In this document: one piece after another, positions 50,853 to 59,091 of the stretch | Position numbering within the stretch: the first letter of the stretch is position 1 | Layout: each line of letters starts with the position of its first letter | From: Streptomyces sp. H39-S7 | GTDB lineage: Bacteria; Actinomycetota; Actinomycetes; Streptomycetales; Streptomycetaceae | DNA: 64,000 nt | Reading direction: 5' to 3' | Assembly (NCBI RefSeq): GCF_027158205.1 | Contig: NZ_JAPVLU010000021.1 | Coordinates: 50,972-114,971, forward strand | Notes under the pieces: model-generated | The model's input: only the letters and a program-made list of their open reading frames with translations | Told to the model about the DNA's origin: nothing | Databases searched by the model: none | Program-made: the position numbers and the translations under genes

Positions 50853-51884
50853 TCACCGGGGCAGAAGGGGCGCTTTCCGGGTGCGGGTCCATTCCGCCAG
50901 CTGGGGGGCGGTCCACGTGTTGATGACGCGCTCCGCCGGCACCCCGCAGGATTCGGCGCGCGCGCATCCCAGGATCTGCCAGTCGAGCTGACCGGGGGCG
51001 TGGGCGTCCGTGTCGATGGCGAAGAGCACTCCGGCGTCGACGGCCTGGAGCAGCAGGTCGTGCGGCGGGTCCTGGCGTTCCGGACGGCTGTTGATCTCGA
51101 CCGCCGTTCCGGCCTCCGCGCAGGCCGCGAAGACCTGTTCCGCGTCGAACTGCGACGGCGGGCGGTGCCGCCCCGCCAGCAGCCGGCCGGTGCAGTGCCC
51201 CAGGACGTCCGTCAGGGGGTTGCGGATCGCGTTGATCATGCGGCGCGTCATGGCGGGAGAGTCCATCCGCAGCTCGGAGTGGCTCGAGGCGACCACCAGA
51301 TCGAGCTGGTCGAGCAGGTCGGGTTCCTGGTCGAGGGAGCCGTCGGAGAGGATGTCGCACTCGATACCCGTCAGCAGACGGAACGGCGCCCACTGCTCGT
51401 TCAGTTCGGCCACCACCTCCAACTGGTGGCGCAGCCGCTCGGGCGACAGGCCGTTGGCGATGGTCAGGCGGGGTGAGTGGTCGGTGAGCACGGCCCACTC
51501 GTGCCCGAGCTCGGCCGCTGTCCGGCCCATCGCCTCGATGGGGCTGCCGCCGTCGGACCAGTCGGAGTGCAGGTGGCAGTCGCCGCGCAGCAGGGCGCGG
51601 AGCGCGGTTCCGCCCTCCACGAGCGGCGCCGCCGCCTCCGCCTCCAGCTTTTGGAGGTAGCCGGGCACCGTGCCGGCCAGGGCCTCCTTGACGACCTGTG
51701 CCGTCTTGGGGCCGATGCCCTTCGCCGCCTGCAACGTACCCGCCGCCGAACGGGTGGCGACCTCCTCGGGCGGCAGCCCGGCCACCACCTCCGACGCCGT
51801 GCGGAACGCGTCCACCCGGTAGGTGGCCGCCTGAGCGCGCTCCAGCAGGAAGGCGATCCGGTCCAGTGCCGTCACCGGTTCCAC
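50853..51884 (-). CDS. PHP-domain phosphoesterase with helix-hairpin-helix module
   Basis: A 343-residue protein. Residues 1-80 resemble the N-terminal helical part of family X DNA polymerases with one helix-hairpin-helix (LQAAKGIGPKTAQVV, 51-65). Residues 100-343 are a PHP phosphoesterase domain with the metal motifs HLHSDWSDG (104-112), LTDHS (His136), ECD, ASSHSE and IDTDAHA. The layout is that of bacterial PolX with the polymerase palm missing, so a DNA 3'-end processing or repair role is likely; histidinol-phosphatase-like activity is the alternative. GTG 51884 has GAGGAGG 5 bases upstream. Confidence 0.85.
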   Translation of the reverse strand: MEPVTALDRIAFLLERAQAATYRVDAFRTASEVVAGLPPEEVATRSAAGTLQAAKGIGPKTAQVVKEALAGTVPGYLQKLEAEAAAPLVEGGTALRALLRGDCHLHSDWSDGGSPIEAMGRTAAELGHEWAVLTDHSPRLTIANGLSPERLRHQLEVVAELNEQWAPFRLLTGIECDILSDGSLDQEPDLLDQLDLVVASSHSELRMDSPAMTRRMINAIRNPLTDVLGHCTGRLLAGRHRPPSQFDAEQVFAACAEAGTAVEINSRPERQDPPHDLLLQAVDAGVLFAIDTDAHAPGQLDWQILGCARAESCGVPAERVINTWTAPQLAEWTRTRKAPLLPR

Positions 51885-52361
51885 AGTGGCCTCCTCGGGC
51901 CGGCCTCCTGCCTCACCCGGCCGCCTCCGGAGGGAGGGACGGCGCGGCGCGGCGGCGGGCCGCCGCACGCACCGTTCCACTGTCGCCCGGCCCCGCCGCC
52001 GGCGCACCCCGAACGCTTCCGAGCCCCTCGGCGGAGCTCCTGACGACGTGCGGCCTCCGGCTCGCGTGACGGCCCCGCACCGCCGGGCCACCGGGCGGTG
52101 CGAGGTCATCAGCGGGTCGACGTCAGCGCCGCTGCAGGTACTTGACGTTGTTACCGAGCGCCGAATGCAGAACTCTCAGCGCTGAATCACGTACGCCTGC
52201 CACTGGGCCGGCCGGCTCCCGCAATGGCGACCCCCGCCAGCGCAGGAGCCGACCGAGTGGCCCCACCCCGCGCCGAGTGAAGCCCGGGACCTCCCCTCCC
52301 TCATGTGTGTCTGCCTGTCCACCAGGCGAGCGGGCCGTACCGCTTTTCTGGAGTCGCCCTC
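51885..52361. other. Gene-poor stretch between the PHP and small secreted protein genes
   Basis: 477 bases. The left half is noise-like GC-rich sequence. On the minus strand a 26-codon frame ending at 52123 reads ...SALRVLHSALGNNVKYLQRR, which looks protein-like and could be the end of a decayed gene, but I cannot name it. No promoter or repeat was recognised. Confidence 0.35.
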
Positions 52362-52760
52362 TCAGCAGTGCTGAGTGGCTCCGCGGGTGAAGCCGTCAGG
52401 GTTGAGGGTGAGATTGGCGTCGGACATCCACCCCTCGGTTCCGGTGCCGGCGATCCGCGCCCACGTCCAGGTGTTGCCGTACTCGTTGACGGTGTAGCAG
52501 TGGTAGTAGAGGTAGGTCCCGTTGTACGTCTGACCGGAGTACGAGCAGGCCGCGTAGGGGCCGGACTTCAGGGCGTAGGTGCCGGTGGAGGAACCGGAAC
52601 CGCTGTCCTTGTTGCTGTGGTTCCAGCCGCTGCAGCTCACCGTGGCCGCGGCCTGGCTCGGCGTGGCGACCGCGAGACTCGACGCCAGCGCAAGGCCGGT
52701 CGTGGCGAGCGCGAGAACGGCCTTCCTCTTGGTGCCCTTGAACGTGATACCTGCTGCCAT
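52362..52760 (-). CDS. Small secreted protein (SH3-like)
   Basis: A 132-residue exported protein. Signal peptide 1-38 (RKAVLALATTGLALASSLAVA, cut near SQA-AA). The mature part is rich in Gly, Ser, Tyr and Trp with five cysteines (CSGWNHSNKD, YAACSYSG, YYHCYTVNEYGNTWTWARI, final QHC). The YYHCYTVNEYGNTWTWARIAGTG part (84-106) resembles bacterial SH3-type domains of secreted Streptomyces proteins. Function unknown. AGGAGGAAG lies 4 bases before ATG 52760. Confidence 0.8.
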   Translation of the reverse strand: MAAGITFKGTKRKAVLALATTGLALASSLAVATPSQAAATVSCSGWNHSNKDSGSGSSTGTYALKSGPYAACSYSGQTYNGTYLYYHCYTVNEYGNTWTWARIAGTGTEGWMSDANLTLNPDGFTRGATQHC

Positions 52761-52914
52761 GAGCTTCCTCCTCAGAAAGAGCGTGGTGCCTGCTTCCGTT
52801 CGTCAGCCTGTCCCACCCGGACAAGCCAGGCCGACCTGTTTCAACCTGGCTTGAAACACGGACCGCTGAAACAATCACGAGTGATCTCCAGGCAGGACTC
52901 ACAACGGAGGAACC

Positions 52915-53916
52915 GTGGTCTACCGGATCCATTTCACGGCGGACGATCTGGCCCGGACCAGAGTGTCGGAGGGGCCGAGGCCGATGTTGGAACTGGCGAA
53001 CGCGGTGCGGGTCCTGCAGGACCGGAGTCAACCGGTCCGGTACGAGGTATGGCGGCGGCGGGCCCGTGCCCGGTTACCCCCGCAGGCGCGCCTGGCCCTC
53101 GGGCTGATCCCCCCGCGTGGTTGGACACCGACTTTCCTGGCCCGCGGGCAACCGGGCAGCCCGCAGGATCTGCTGGAACAGATCCGCTCCACCTCACCGC
53201 AGGAGATCCGTCAGACCCTGGCGGGCCTCGCGGAACACCAGCCGCTGCCGTCCTGGTCCCGGCAGTTGGGCGATGACCCCCGTGTGCTGCAGCAGTTGGC
53301 GGACAGCATGCACGTCCTGCACGCGACGGTCCTGGGCCCGTACTGGCCCTCCGTGACAACCAGCCTCGCCGCCGATCGTGCCGTGCGGATGCGCGAGATG
53401 CTCGACGGTGGCGTCGAGCGTCTGCTGACCGGTCTGTACCCGCCCCGTGTCCGGTGGAGATCGCCGACGCTGGAAGTCGCCATGGCCTCCGGCATCGAGG
53501 GGGATCTGCGGTTGGAGGGCCGGGGGCTGCTGCTGGTGCCGTCGCTGTTCGGATCACAGTCACCGGTCATTGACCCGGATGCCGAGCCGCAGCCCCTCTT
53601 GACCTACCCGGTCGACTTCGGTGCGACATCGACCCCCCTGACCCCGTTCTCCGAGGTGTCCGTGTCCCGCAACGCATCGGCGGCGCTGACGGCACTGCTG
53701 GGCCGGACCCGTGCCGCCGTCCTGCATGCCATCGCCACGCATCCCGGGTGCAACACCGCCGAGCTCGCCGGTGTGCTGGGTATCGGCCCCTCCGGCGCCA
53801 GCCAACACGCCACAGTCCTGCGACAGGCCGGACTGGTCACGACTCTCAGGCACCGCAACAACGCGGTGCACACCCCCACCAGCGCCGGCCTCAATCTCCT
53901 CATGCAAGGCACCTGA
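52915..53916 (+). CDS. ArsR-like winged-helix transcriptional regulator
   Basis: A 333-residue protein of a Streptomyces type in which a long N-terminal region (about 1-255; YRIHFTADDLARTRV start) precedes a C-terminal winged helix (TRAAVLHAIATHPGCNTAELAGVLGIGPSGASQHATVLRQAGLV, about 268-311). The HTH is of the ArsR/DUF5937 kind; the N-terminal part presumably senses a signal. GTG 52915 follows GGAGGAACC. It is divergent from the small secreted protein gene 154 bases away and may control it. Confidence 0.85.
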   Translation: MVYRIHFTADDLARTRVSEGPRPMLELANAVRVLQDRSQPVRYEVWRRRARARLPPQARLALGLIPPRGWTPTFLARGQPGSPQDLLEQIRSTSPQEIRQTLAGLAEHQPLPSWSRQLGDDPRVLQQLADSMHVLHATVLGPYWPSVTTSLAADRAVRMREMLDGGVERLLTGLYPPRVRWRSPTLEVAMASGIEGDLRLEGRGLLLVPSLFGSQSPVIDPDAEPQPLLTYPVDFGATSTPLTPFSEVSVSRNASAALTALLGRTRAAVLHAIATHPGCNTAELAGVLGIGPSGASQHATVLRQAGLVTTLRHRNNAVHTPTSAGLNLLMQGT

Positions 53917-54013
53917 TCACCTACCGCGATGTGCATGGCGTCCATGAGCGCAGGGCAGTGGGTCAGTTGGCGGAAGGCACAGGTTCCCTCGTGAGCGCCA
54001 CCCACGGTAGATT

Positions 54014-54048
54014 GGTCCAGACCTACCGTCAACAGGTCTGGACCAACT
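54014..54048. promoter_or_regulatory. 13-bp inverted repeat made of two dre-like sequences
   Basis: TTGGTCCAGACCT (54014-54026) and its exact complement (54036-54048) around 9 bases. Each arm contains a 12-base core differing at two positions from TGGTCTAGACCA, and TGGTCCAGACCT equals the repeat I recall from chitinase promoters. It lies 42 bases after the DeoR stop, between convergent genes, so it may be only a terminator. Confidence 0.55.
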
Positions 54049-54089
54049 CCGCATCTGCCAACTCCGCACCGCCGGAAGCGAACGACCGG

Positions 54090-54848
54090 TCAGGCCCGCA
54101 GCACCCGGACTCCGCAGTCGGCAATGGTCTGCTCCCCGGACTCGTCGAGGCCGTCGTCGGTGACGAGGTCGTCGATGTCGGCGAGCGGGCAGATCTCCGC
54201 GAACGTCACGCGACCGACCTTGGTGCTGTCCGCGACAACCACGGAGCGCGCACTGCTGCGCAGGAACGCCCGGTCGGTGTGAGCCTCCATCTCGTCGTGC
54301 GTCGTGCACCCCTCGCTGGCGGTCAGGCCGTCCACCCCGATGAAGGCGATGTCCAGGTTGTACTGGGCGAGCATGCGCTCCGCGGCCGGCCCGACCAGTT
54401 CGTAACTGGCCGTCCGGGCGTTCCCGCCGATGACCACGAGGCGGATCTCGGAGCGGGCGATCAGGTCGGCGGCGATGTTGACCGCGTTGGTGACGACGGT
54501 GATACCGCTCCGATCGGCCAGCGCCCGGGCGATCTCGGTGACCGTGGTGCCTCCGGTCATCCCGACCACCGCCCCGTCCGGGACCAGGCGTGCCGCGGCG
54601 AGTGCGATCCGCCGCTTCTCCACCTGCTGGCGTCCCGCACGGTGGCGCAGCGGCAACTCCAGATTGAACGTGCCGGTCACCGCGCCGCCGCGGGTGCGGT
54701 GCAGGAGGCCCTGCTCGTGCAGCGTCTGCAGATCGCGTCGGACCGTCGCCCCCGACACCCCGAGCAGCTCGGTGAGCACATGGACGTCGGCGCTGCCCTC
54801 CTTGGAGATGTGATCAAGGATCCGGGCGATTCTGTCAACTTTGAGCAT
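54090..54848 (-). CDS. DeoR/AgaR family transcriptional repressor
   Basis: A 252-residue DeoR protein. The N-terminal helix-turn-helix (VLTELLGVSGATVRRDLQTLHEQGLL) and the DeoR sensor domain (GMTGGTTVTEIARAL, IRLVVIGGNARTASYELVGP, IGVDGLTASEGCTTHDEMEA, VVVADSTKVGRVTFAEI) match repressors such as AgaR and GatR that respond to sugar phosphates. ATG 54848 is preceded by GGAGCTAGACTCCCCCC on the coding strand. It is divergent from the SIS/ROK/PfkB/aldolase operon, with direct repeats in the gap, so it is the likely repressor. Confidence 0.88.
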   Translation of the reverse strand: MLKVDRIARILDHISKEGSADVHVLTELLGVSGATVRRDLQTLHEQGLLHRTRGGAVTGTFNLELPLRHRAGRQQVEKRRIALAAARLVPDGAVVGMTGGTTVTEIARALADRSGITVVTNAVNIAADLIARSEIRLVVIGGNARTASYELVGPAAERMLAQYNLDIAFIGVDGLTASEGCTTHDEMEAHTDRAFLRSSARSVVVADSTKVGRVTFAEICPLADIDDLVTDDGLDESGEQTIADCGVRVLRA

Positions 54849-54984
54849 GGGGGGAGTCTAGCTCCAGGTCAGAGCGGCGGGACGGGCAATTCCCATCTCC
54901 CAGCGGGACGGATCCACAACATTCCGGCCTCGGCGACTGGACCCGGGAGCGGGACTGGTGAATACTCCGCGACACAGCTAAGGC

Positions 54985-55034
54985 GATCAGATTTGCTCGA
55001 TAAATGCATGGTTGAATCAGTTCTGATCAAATAT
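54985..55034. promoter_or_regulatory. Direct-repeat operators of the amino-sugar operon
   Basis: GATCAGATTT (54985-54994) and GATCAAATAT (55025-55034) are 40 bases apart, about four helical turns, in an AT-rich 225-base divergent promoter. Direct or paired repeats are usual for DeoR-family repressors. Confidence 0.55.
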
Positions 55035-55072
55035 ATTGCGAGTCCCGTCACCACCTTCGAAGGAAGCTCCGT

Positions 55073-56020
55073 ATGCCCACGCCCTCCCGTACCTCCGCCG
55101 AGATCGCCACCCAGCCCGCCTGCTGGCGGCAGGCGGCCCGATCGCTCCCCGCCCACGCCGCCGCACTCCCCCGCCGGGGCGAGCGCGTCGCCGTCGTCGG
55201 CTGCGGCACCTCCTGGTTCATGGCGCAGTCCTACGCGGAGCTGCGCGAGAGCGGGGGTCACGGCGAGACCGACGCCTTCGCCGCCTCGGAGTTCCCGGCC
55301 GGGCGTCGGTACGACCGGATCCTGGCGATCACCCGTTCCGGCACCACCACCGAGGTGCTGGACCTGCTCGGCCGCGCGCGCGACGCCGGCGTGCCCACGA
55401 CGGCGATCACCGCCGACCCGGCGACCCCCGTGATGACGGCGGCCGGCTCCCTGGTGGTCCTGGACTTCGCCGACGAGGAGTCGGTCGTGCAAACCCGGTT
55501 CGCCACCACCGTGGTCGCCCTGCTCCGTGCCCACCTGGAGGCCGAGGGGGCGCTGCCGCCGGGGGTGCGCTCCATCGCCGAGGCCGCCGAGCACGCGGAG
55601 CGGGCCGTCTCGGAGCAACTGGCCGCCGAGGTGTGCGGAGCCGAGCAGTTCACCTTCCTCGGCACCGGCTGGACGTACGGCCTGGCGCTGGAGGCGGGGC
55701 TGAAGATGCGGGAGGCCGCGGGCGCGTGGACCGAGGCGTACCCCGCCATGGAGTACCGCCACGGGCCGATCAGCATCACCGGGCCCGGGCGCGTGGCGTG
55801 GATGTTCGGTTCGCTGCCGCAGGGGCTCGCGGACGATGTCGCCCGGGTCGGCGGCACGCTCGTCGCCGGGTCCGGGACCGGCACCGCGGCCCTCGACCCG
55901 CTGGCCGACCTCGTGCGCGCCCAGCGGCTGGCCGTCGCCATCGCCGAGTCCCGCGGCTACGACCCGGACCGGCCGCGCAACCTCACCCGGTCCGTGGTCC
56001 TGGACGGCCGCCATGCGTGA
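55073..56020 (+). CDS. SIS domain sugar-phosphate isomerase/deaminase (AgaS-like)
   Basis: A 315-residue protein with two SIS domains: VAVVGCGTSWFMAQSYAELR (44-63) and FLGTGWTYGLALEAGLKMREAA. The sequence ITRSGTTTEVLDLL binds sugar phosphate, and EAYPAMEYRHGP is the conserved active-site segment of glucosamine-6-phosphate synthase isomerase domains and AgaS. In the Aga pathway AgaS deaminates galactosamine-6-phosphate to tagatose-6-phosphate. First gene of a four-gene operon; its stop overlaps the ROK kinase start by 8 bases. Confidence 0.85.
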   Translation: MPTPSRTSAEIATQPACWRQAARSLPAHAAALPRRGERVAVVGCGTSWFMAQSYAELRESGGHGETDAFAASEFPAGRRYDRILAITRSGTTTEVLDLLGRARDAGVPTTAITADPATPVMTAAGSLVVLDFADEESVVQTRFATTVVALLRAHLEAEGALPPGVRSIAEAAEHAERAVSEQLAAEVCGAEQFTFLGTGWTYGLALEAGLKMREAAGAWTEAYPAMEYRHGPISITGPGRVAWMFGSLPQGLADDVARVGGTLVAGSGTGTAALDPLADLVRAQRLAVAIAESRGYDPDRPRNLTRSVVLDGRHA

Positions 56021-57023
56021 GGGCCGTGACGCGGGCGAGTGCGTGATCGCCGTGGATGTCGGCGGCACCGGCATCAAGGGGGCACTTCTCGACCGGGAAC
56101 TGCTGCTGGCCACCGTGCGCCGGCCGACCCCGCGGGCCGCGGGACCGGAGGCGGTGGTGGACGTCATCACCGAGACGCTGCGCGCCCTCGCCCAGCAGGC
56201 CCGTGACGAAGGACTGCGGGTCCGCAGAGCGGGCGTGGTCGTCCCCGGGCACGTCGACGAGGACCTCTCCCACGCCGTCTACTCCGCCAACATCGGCTGG
56301 CGCGACCTCCCGCTCGCCAACCTCCTCGAGCGGCGCACCGCGCTGCCCGTGACGCTGGGACACGACGTCCGGGCCGGAGGGCTCGCCGAGTGTGTCCTGG
56401 GGGCGGCCCGCGGCGCCCGCGACGTGCTCTTCGTGGCCATCGGCACCGGCATCGCCGCCGCCGTCATCAGCGACGGGCGGCCCGTCCGGGCCGGGGGCCA
56501 CGCGGGCGAACTCGGCCATGTGGTCGTCGATCCCGGCGGCGCGCGGTGCCCGTGCGGCGGCCGCGGCTGCCTGGAGACGGTGGCCTCCGCGGTCGCGATC
56601 AAGGCGGCCTTCACCGCGCGCACCGGCCGTTCCGTGCAGGGCGCCGACGAGGTGGCGGCGCTGGTGGCGCAGGGCGACACCGACGCCGTGGCGGTCTGGG
56701 ACCGCGCGGTCGACGCGCTCGCGTCGGCCCTGGCGACCGCGTCCTCACTGCTCGGCCCCGAACTCGTCGTTCTCGGCGGAGGCCTCGCCCAGGCCGGTGA
56801 CACCCTCCTCCAACCCGTCCGTGCCCGCCTGGCCGAGCGGCTGACGTTCCAGCGCAGGCCGGCCGTCGTGCGGGCGGCGCTGGGCGACATGGCCGGCTGC
56901 CTGGGCGCCGGACTCTACGCCTGGCAGGCCGTGGACTGCGTGACGCGCGGCACCGGCGCGGGGGACGTGGAGTTCGCCGTGCGCGGTGCCACCGCCGGTT
57001 CCGCGGGGGCCGGGTCACGGTGA
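56013..57023 (+). CDS. ROK family sugar kinase
   Basis: A 336-residue kinase. The ATP phosphate-binding loop DVGGTGIK is at 15-22. The zinc-binding set of ROK proteins is present (His169, Cys179, Cys181 and Cys186 in GHVVVDPGGARCPCGGRGCLE), and the catalytic Asp118 lies in LGHDVRAGG. There is no helix-turn-helix, so it is a kinase, not a repressor. In this operon the substrate is likely N-acetylgalactosamine, galactosamine or a related hexose. It overlaps its neighbours on both sides (8 bases, and GTGA at its end). Confidence 0.88.
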   Translation: MREGRDAGECVIAVDVGGTGIKGALLDRELLLATVRRPTPRAAGPEAVVDVITETLRALAQQARDEGLRVRRAGVVVPGHVDEDLSHAVYSANIGWRDLPLANLLERRTALPVTLGHDVRAGGLAECVLGAARGARDVLFVAIGTGIAAAVISDGRPVRAGGHAGELGHVVVDPGGARCPCGGRGCLETVASAVAIKAAFTARTGRSVQGADEVAALVAQGDTDAVAVWDRAVDALASALATASSLLGPELVVLGGGLAQAGDTLLQPVRARLAERLTFQRRPAVVRAALGDMAGCLGAGLYAWQAVDCVTRGTGAGDVEFAVRGATAGSAGAGSR

Positions 57024-57955
57024 TCCTGACCGTTACGCTCAACGCCGCCCTCGACGTCACCTACGTCGTCGACCGCCTCGTACCCCGCACCTCGCACCGC
57101 GTCGACACCGTGCACGAGCGCGCCGGCGGCAAGGGCGTCAACGTCGCCCGGGTGCTCTCCGCGCTGGGCTGGCCGACGGTGGTGACCGGCCTGTGCGGCG
57201 GTGACACCGGCGCCAGGCTGCGCGGTGAACTGCGCACGGCCGGCCCGCGCGACGAGCTGGTGCCCATCGCGGGCGAGTCCCGGCGCACCCTGACGGTCGT
57301 CTCGCGCGCGGACGGTGACGCCACCGTCTTCAACCAGGGCGGACCATCGGTGACGGCCGGCGAGTGGGAGGCCTTCACCACGCGGTACGCGCTCCTGCTG
57401 CGTGACGCGGACGTGGCGGTGCTGTCGGGCAGCCTCCCGCCGGGCCTGCCGGCCGACGCGTACGCGCACCTCGTCACCCTGGCCCGCGAGAGGGGTGTCG
57501 CCACGATCCTGGACACCAGTGGTCCCGCGCTGAGCGCCGCACTGCCCGCCGGCCCGGACGTGGTCAAACCCAACGCCGACGAACTCGTCGCCGTCACCGG
57601 CCGCCAGGACCTCGCGGACGCGGCGGCCCGCCTGCGGGCGATGGGTGCCCGCGGCGTCGTGGCCTCCCATGGTCCCGACGGGCTGCACGCGATCACCGAA
57701 CAGGGCACGTGGCGCGCCACGCCGCCCGAGCGGCTGGCGGGCAACCCGACCGGTGCGGGCGACGCGTGCGTCGCGGCGCTGGCGGCCGGGCTCGCCACCG
57801 GCGCGCCGTGGCCCGCCATGCTCTGCGAAGCCGTCGCCCTGTCGGCCGCCGCCGTGCTGCGTCCTACGGCGGGCGACTTCGACGCCGACGCCTACCGCCG
57901 TTTCCGTACCGCCGTTTCCGTGGAGGAAGTCCATGCCGCTCGCAGCCACCCATGA
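57020..57955 (+). CDS. PfkB family sugar-phosphate kinase (1-phosphofructokinase/tagatose-6-phosphate kinase type)
   Basis: A 311-residue kinase starting MILTVTLNAALDVTY, as LacC/FruK/PfkB proteins do. GGKGVNVAR is at 36-44, VKPNADEL binds substrate, and the catalytic GAGD is at 245-248 with Asp248 as base. Here it most likely converts tagatose-6-phosphate to tagatose-1,6-bisphosphate for the aldolase; fructose-1-phosphate is the alternative. GTG 57020 overlaps the ROK stop (GTGA). Its end overlaps the aldolase gene by 23 bases. Confidence 0.88.
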   Translation: MILTVTLNAALDVTYVVDRLVPRTSHRVDTVHERAGGKGVNVARVLSALGWPTVVTGLCGGDTGARLRGELRTAGPRDELVPIAGESRRTLTVVSRADGDATVFNQGGPSVTAGEWEAFTTRYALLLRDADVAVLSGSLPPGLPADAYAHLVTLARERGVATILDTSGPALSAALPAGPDVVKPNADELVAVTGRQDLADAAARLRAMGARGVVASHGPDGLHAITEQGTWRATPPERLAGNPTGAGDACVAALAAGLATGAPWPAMLCEAVALSAAAVLRPTAGDFDADAYRRFRTAVSVEEVHAARSHP

Positions 57956-58772
57956 GATCGCCGACGACGCGGCCGGAAGGGCCGTGGGCGTGGGCGCGTT
58001 CAACGTCGTGCAGTTGGAGCACGCCCAGGCCATCGTCGCCGGCGCCGAGGCGGCCGGGCTTCCGGTGATCCTGCAGATCAGTGAGAACACCGCCCGCTAC
58101 CACGGCTCCCTCGAACCGATCGCCCTCGCTTCACTGGCCATCGCGCGGTCGGCGCGGGTCCCGGTGGCAGTCCATCTCGACCACGCGGAGTCCGCGGCCC
58201 TCGTGCACGAGGCGGTCGAACTCGGCTTCACCTCGGTCATGTTCGACGCGGCCAAGCTCCCCTACGCCGACAACGTCGCCGCCACCCGGGAGATCACCGC
58301 CCACTGCCACCGCCGGAAGGTGTGGGTCGAGGCCGAACTCGGCGAGATCGGCGGGAAGGACGGCGCCCATGCCCCCGGTGTCCGCACCGATCCGGACGAG
58401 GCGCGTGACTTCGTCGCCGCCACCGGGGTCGACGCGCTCGCCGTGGCGGTGGGCAGCTCCCACGCCATGCGCACCCGCGACGCCGTCCTCGACTTCGACC
58501 TGATCACCCGGCTGCGCGACGCCGTCGGCGTCCCCCTGGTCCTGCACGGCTCCTCCGGAGTCGGGGACGCGGACCTCATCCGGGCGGTGGCGGCGGGCAT
58601 GACGAAGGTCAACATCTCGACCCACCTCAACCGGACGTTCACCCGGGTGGTCCGGACGCACCTGAACGCCGATCCGGCCGTCTCCGACCCCCGCAAGTAC
58701 CTCGGCCCGGCCCGCGACGCGGTCGCGGCGGAGGTCGCCCGTCTGCTGCGGGTGCTGGCCGGCACGTCCTGA
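57933..58772 (+). CDS. Class II bisphosphate aldolase (tagatose/fructose, GatY/KbaY-like)
   Basis: A 279-residue zinc aldolase. The catalytic Asp83 and zinc ligand His84 lie in VHLDHAESA, Glu135 in EAELGEIGGKDG, and His177 and His205 (VGSSHAM and LHGSSG) complete the zinc site; KVNIST (225-230) binds the phosphate. The EAELGEIGG pattern is closest to GatY/KbaY tagatose-bisphosphate aldolases. It cleaves the bisphosphate to glyceraldehyde-3-phosphate and dihydroxyacetone phosphate. GGAGGAAG lies 3 bases before ATG 57933. Confidence 0.9.
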   Translation: MPLAATHEIADDAAGRAVGVGAFNVVQLEHAQAIVAGAEAAGLPVILQISENTARYHGSLEPIALASLAIARSARVPVAVHLDHAESAALVHEAVELGFTSVMFDAAKLPYADNVAATREITAHCHRRKVWVEAELGEIGGKDGAHAPGVRTDPDEARDFVAATGVDALAVAVGSSHAMRTRDAVLDFDLITRLRDAVGVPLVLHGSSGVGDADLIRAVAAGMTKVNISTHLNRTFTRVVRTHLNADPAVSDPRKYLGPARDAVAAEVARLLRVLAGTS

Positions 58773-58814
58773 GCCCTCGCTCTCCCCTGACGTCGCCCAT
58801 CGGCTTCACCTCAT

Positions 58815-58849
58815 GGCCCTCTCTCCGCAACTCATCGCGGGAGAGGGCC
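58815..58849 (+). terminator. Terminator of the amino-sugar operon
   Basis: GGCCCTCTC (58815-58823) pairs with GAGAGGGCC (58841-58849), extended by CCGC/GCGG with one bulged T; GTTTGTGTT follows. Confidence 0.7.
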
Positions 58850-58948
58850 GTTTGTGTTCAAGAGTTGAATTCTGCCCGTCATCTTGACGACTCGCCGCCG
58901 TCACTTAACACTGCCTAAGCAGATCCAGTGTCTTCGGCGATCCGCAGA

Positions 58949-58973
58949 TTGAGAGCGTTTTCAAGCGGTTGAA
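58949..58973 (+). promoter_or_regulatory. Overlapping LacI-type operators
   Basis: TTGAGAGCGTTTTCAA (58949-58964) runs into a perfect TTCAA-GCGG-TTGAA (58960-58973). The first site shares TGAGAGCG with the operator of the GH16 gene. They lie about 120 bases before the ATG. Confidence 0.6.
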
Positions 58974-59091
58974 TCCAAGGTTTAAACCCGAGCCACATCC
59001 CCCAATACGCAGTTTTACGACCCACTTCACCTTTCTTCCGCGCCGACTCGGTGTTCACTTCACGAATCCAGGCGAAAGGACCCCCCCACCC

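Larger units (their letters stand above)
58773..59091. other. Intergenic region before the beta-helix glucanase-like gene
   Basis: 319 bases with the operon terminator on the left, a small palindrome TTCAAGAGTTGAA (58857-58869), the LacI-type operators (58949-58973) and GGTTTAAACC (58979-58988). No coding frame is convincing. Confidence 0.6.
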
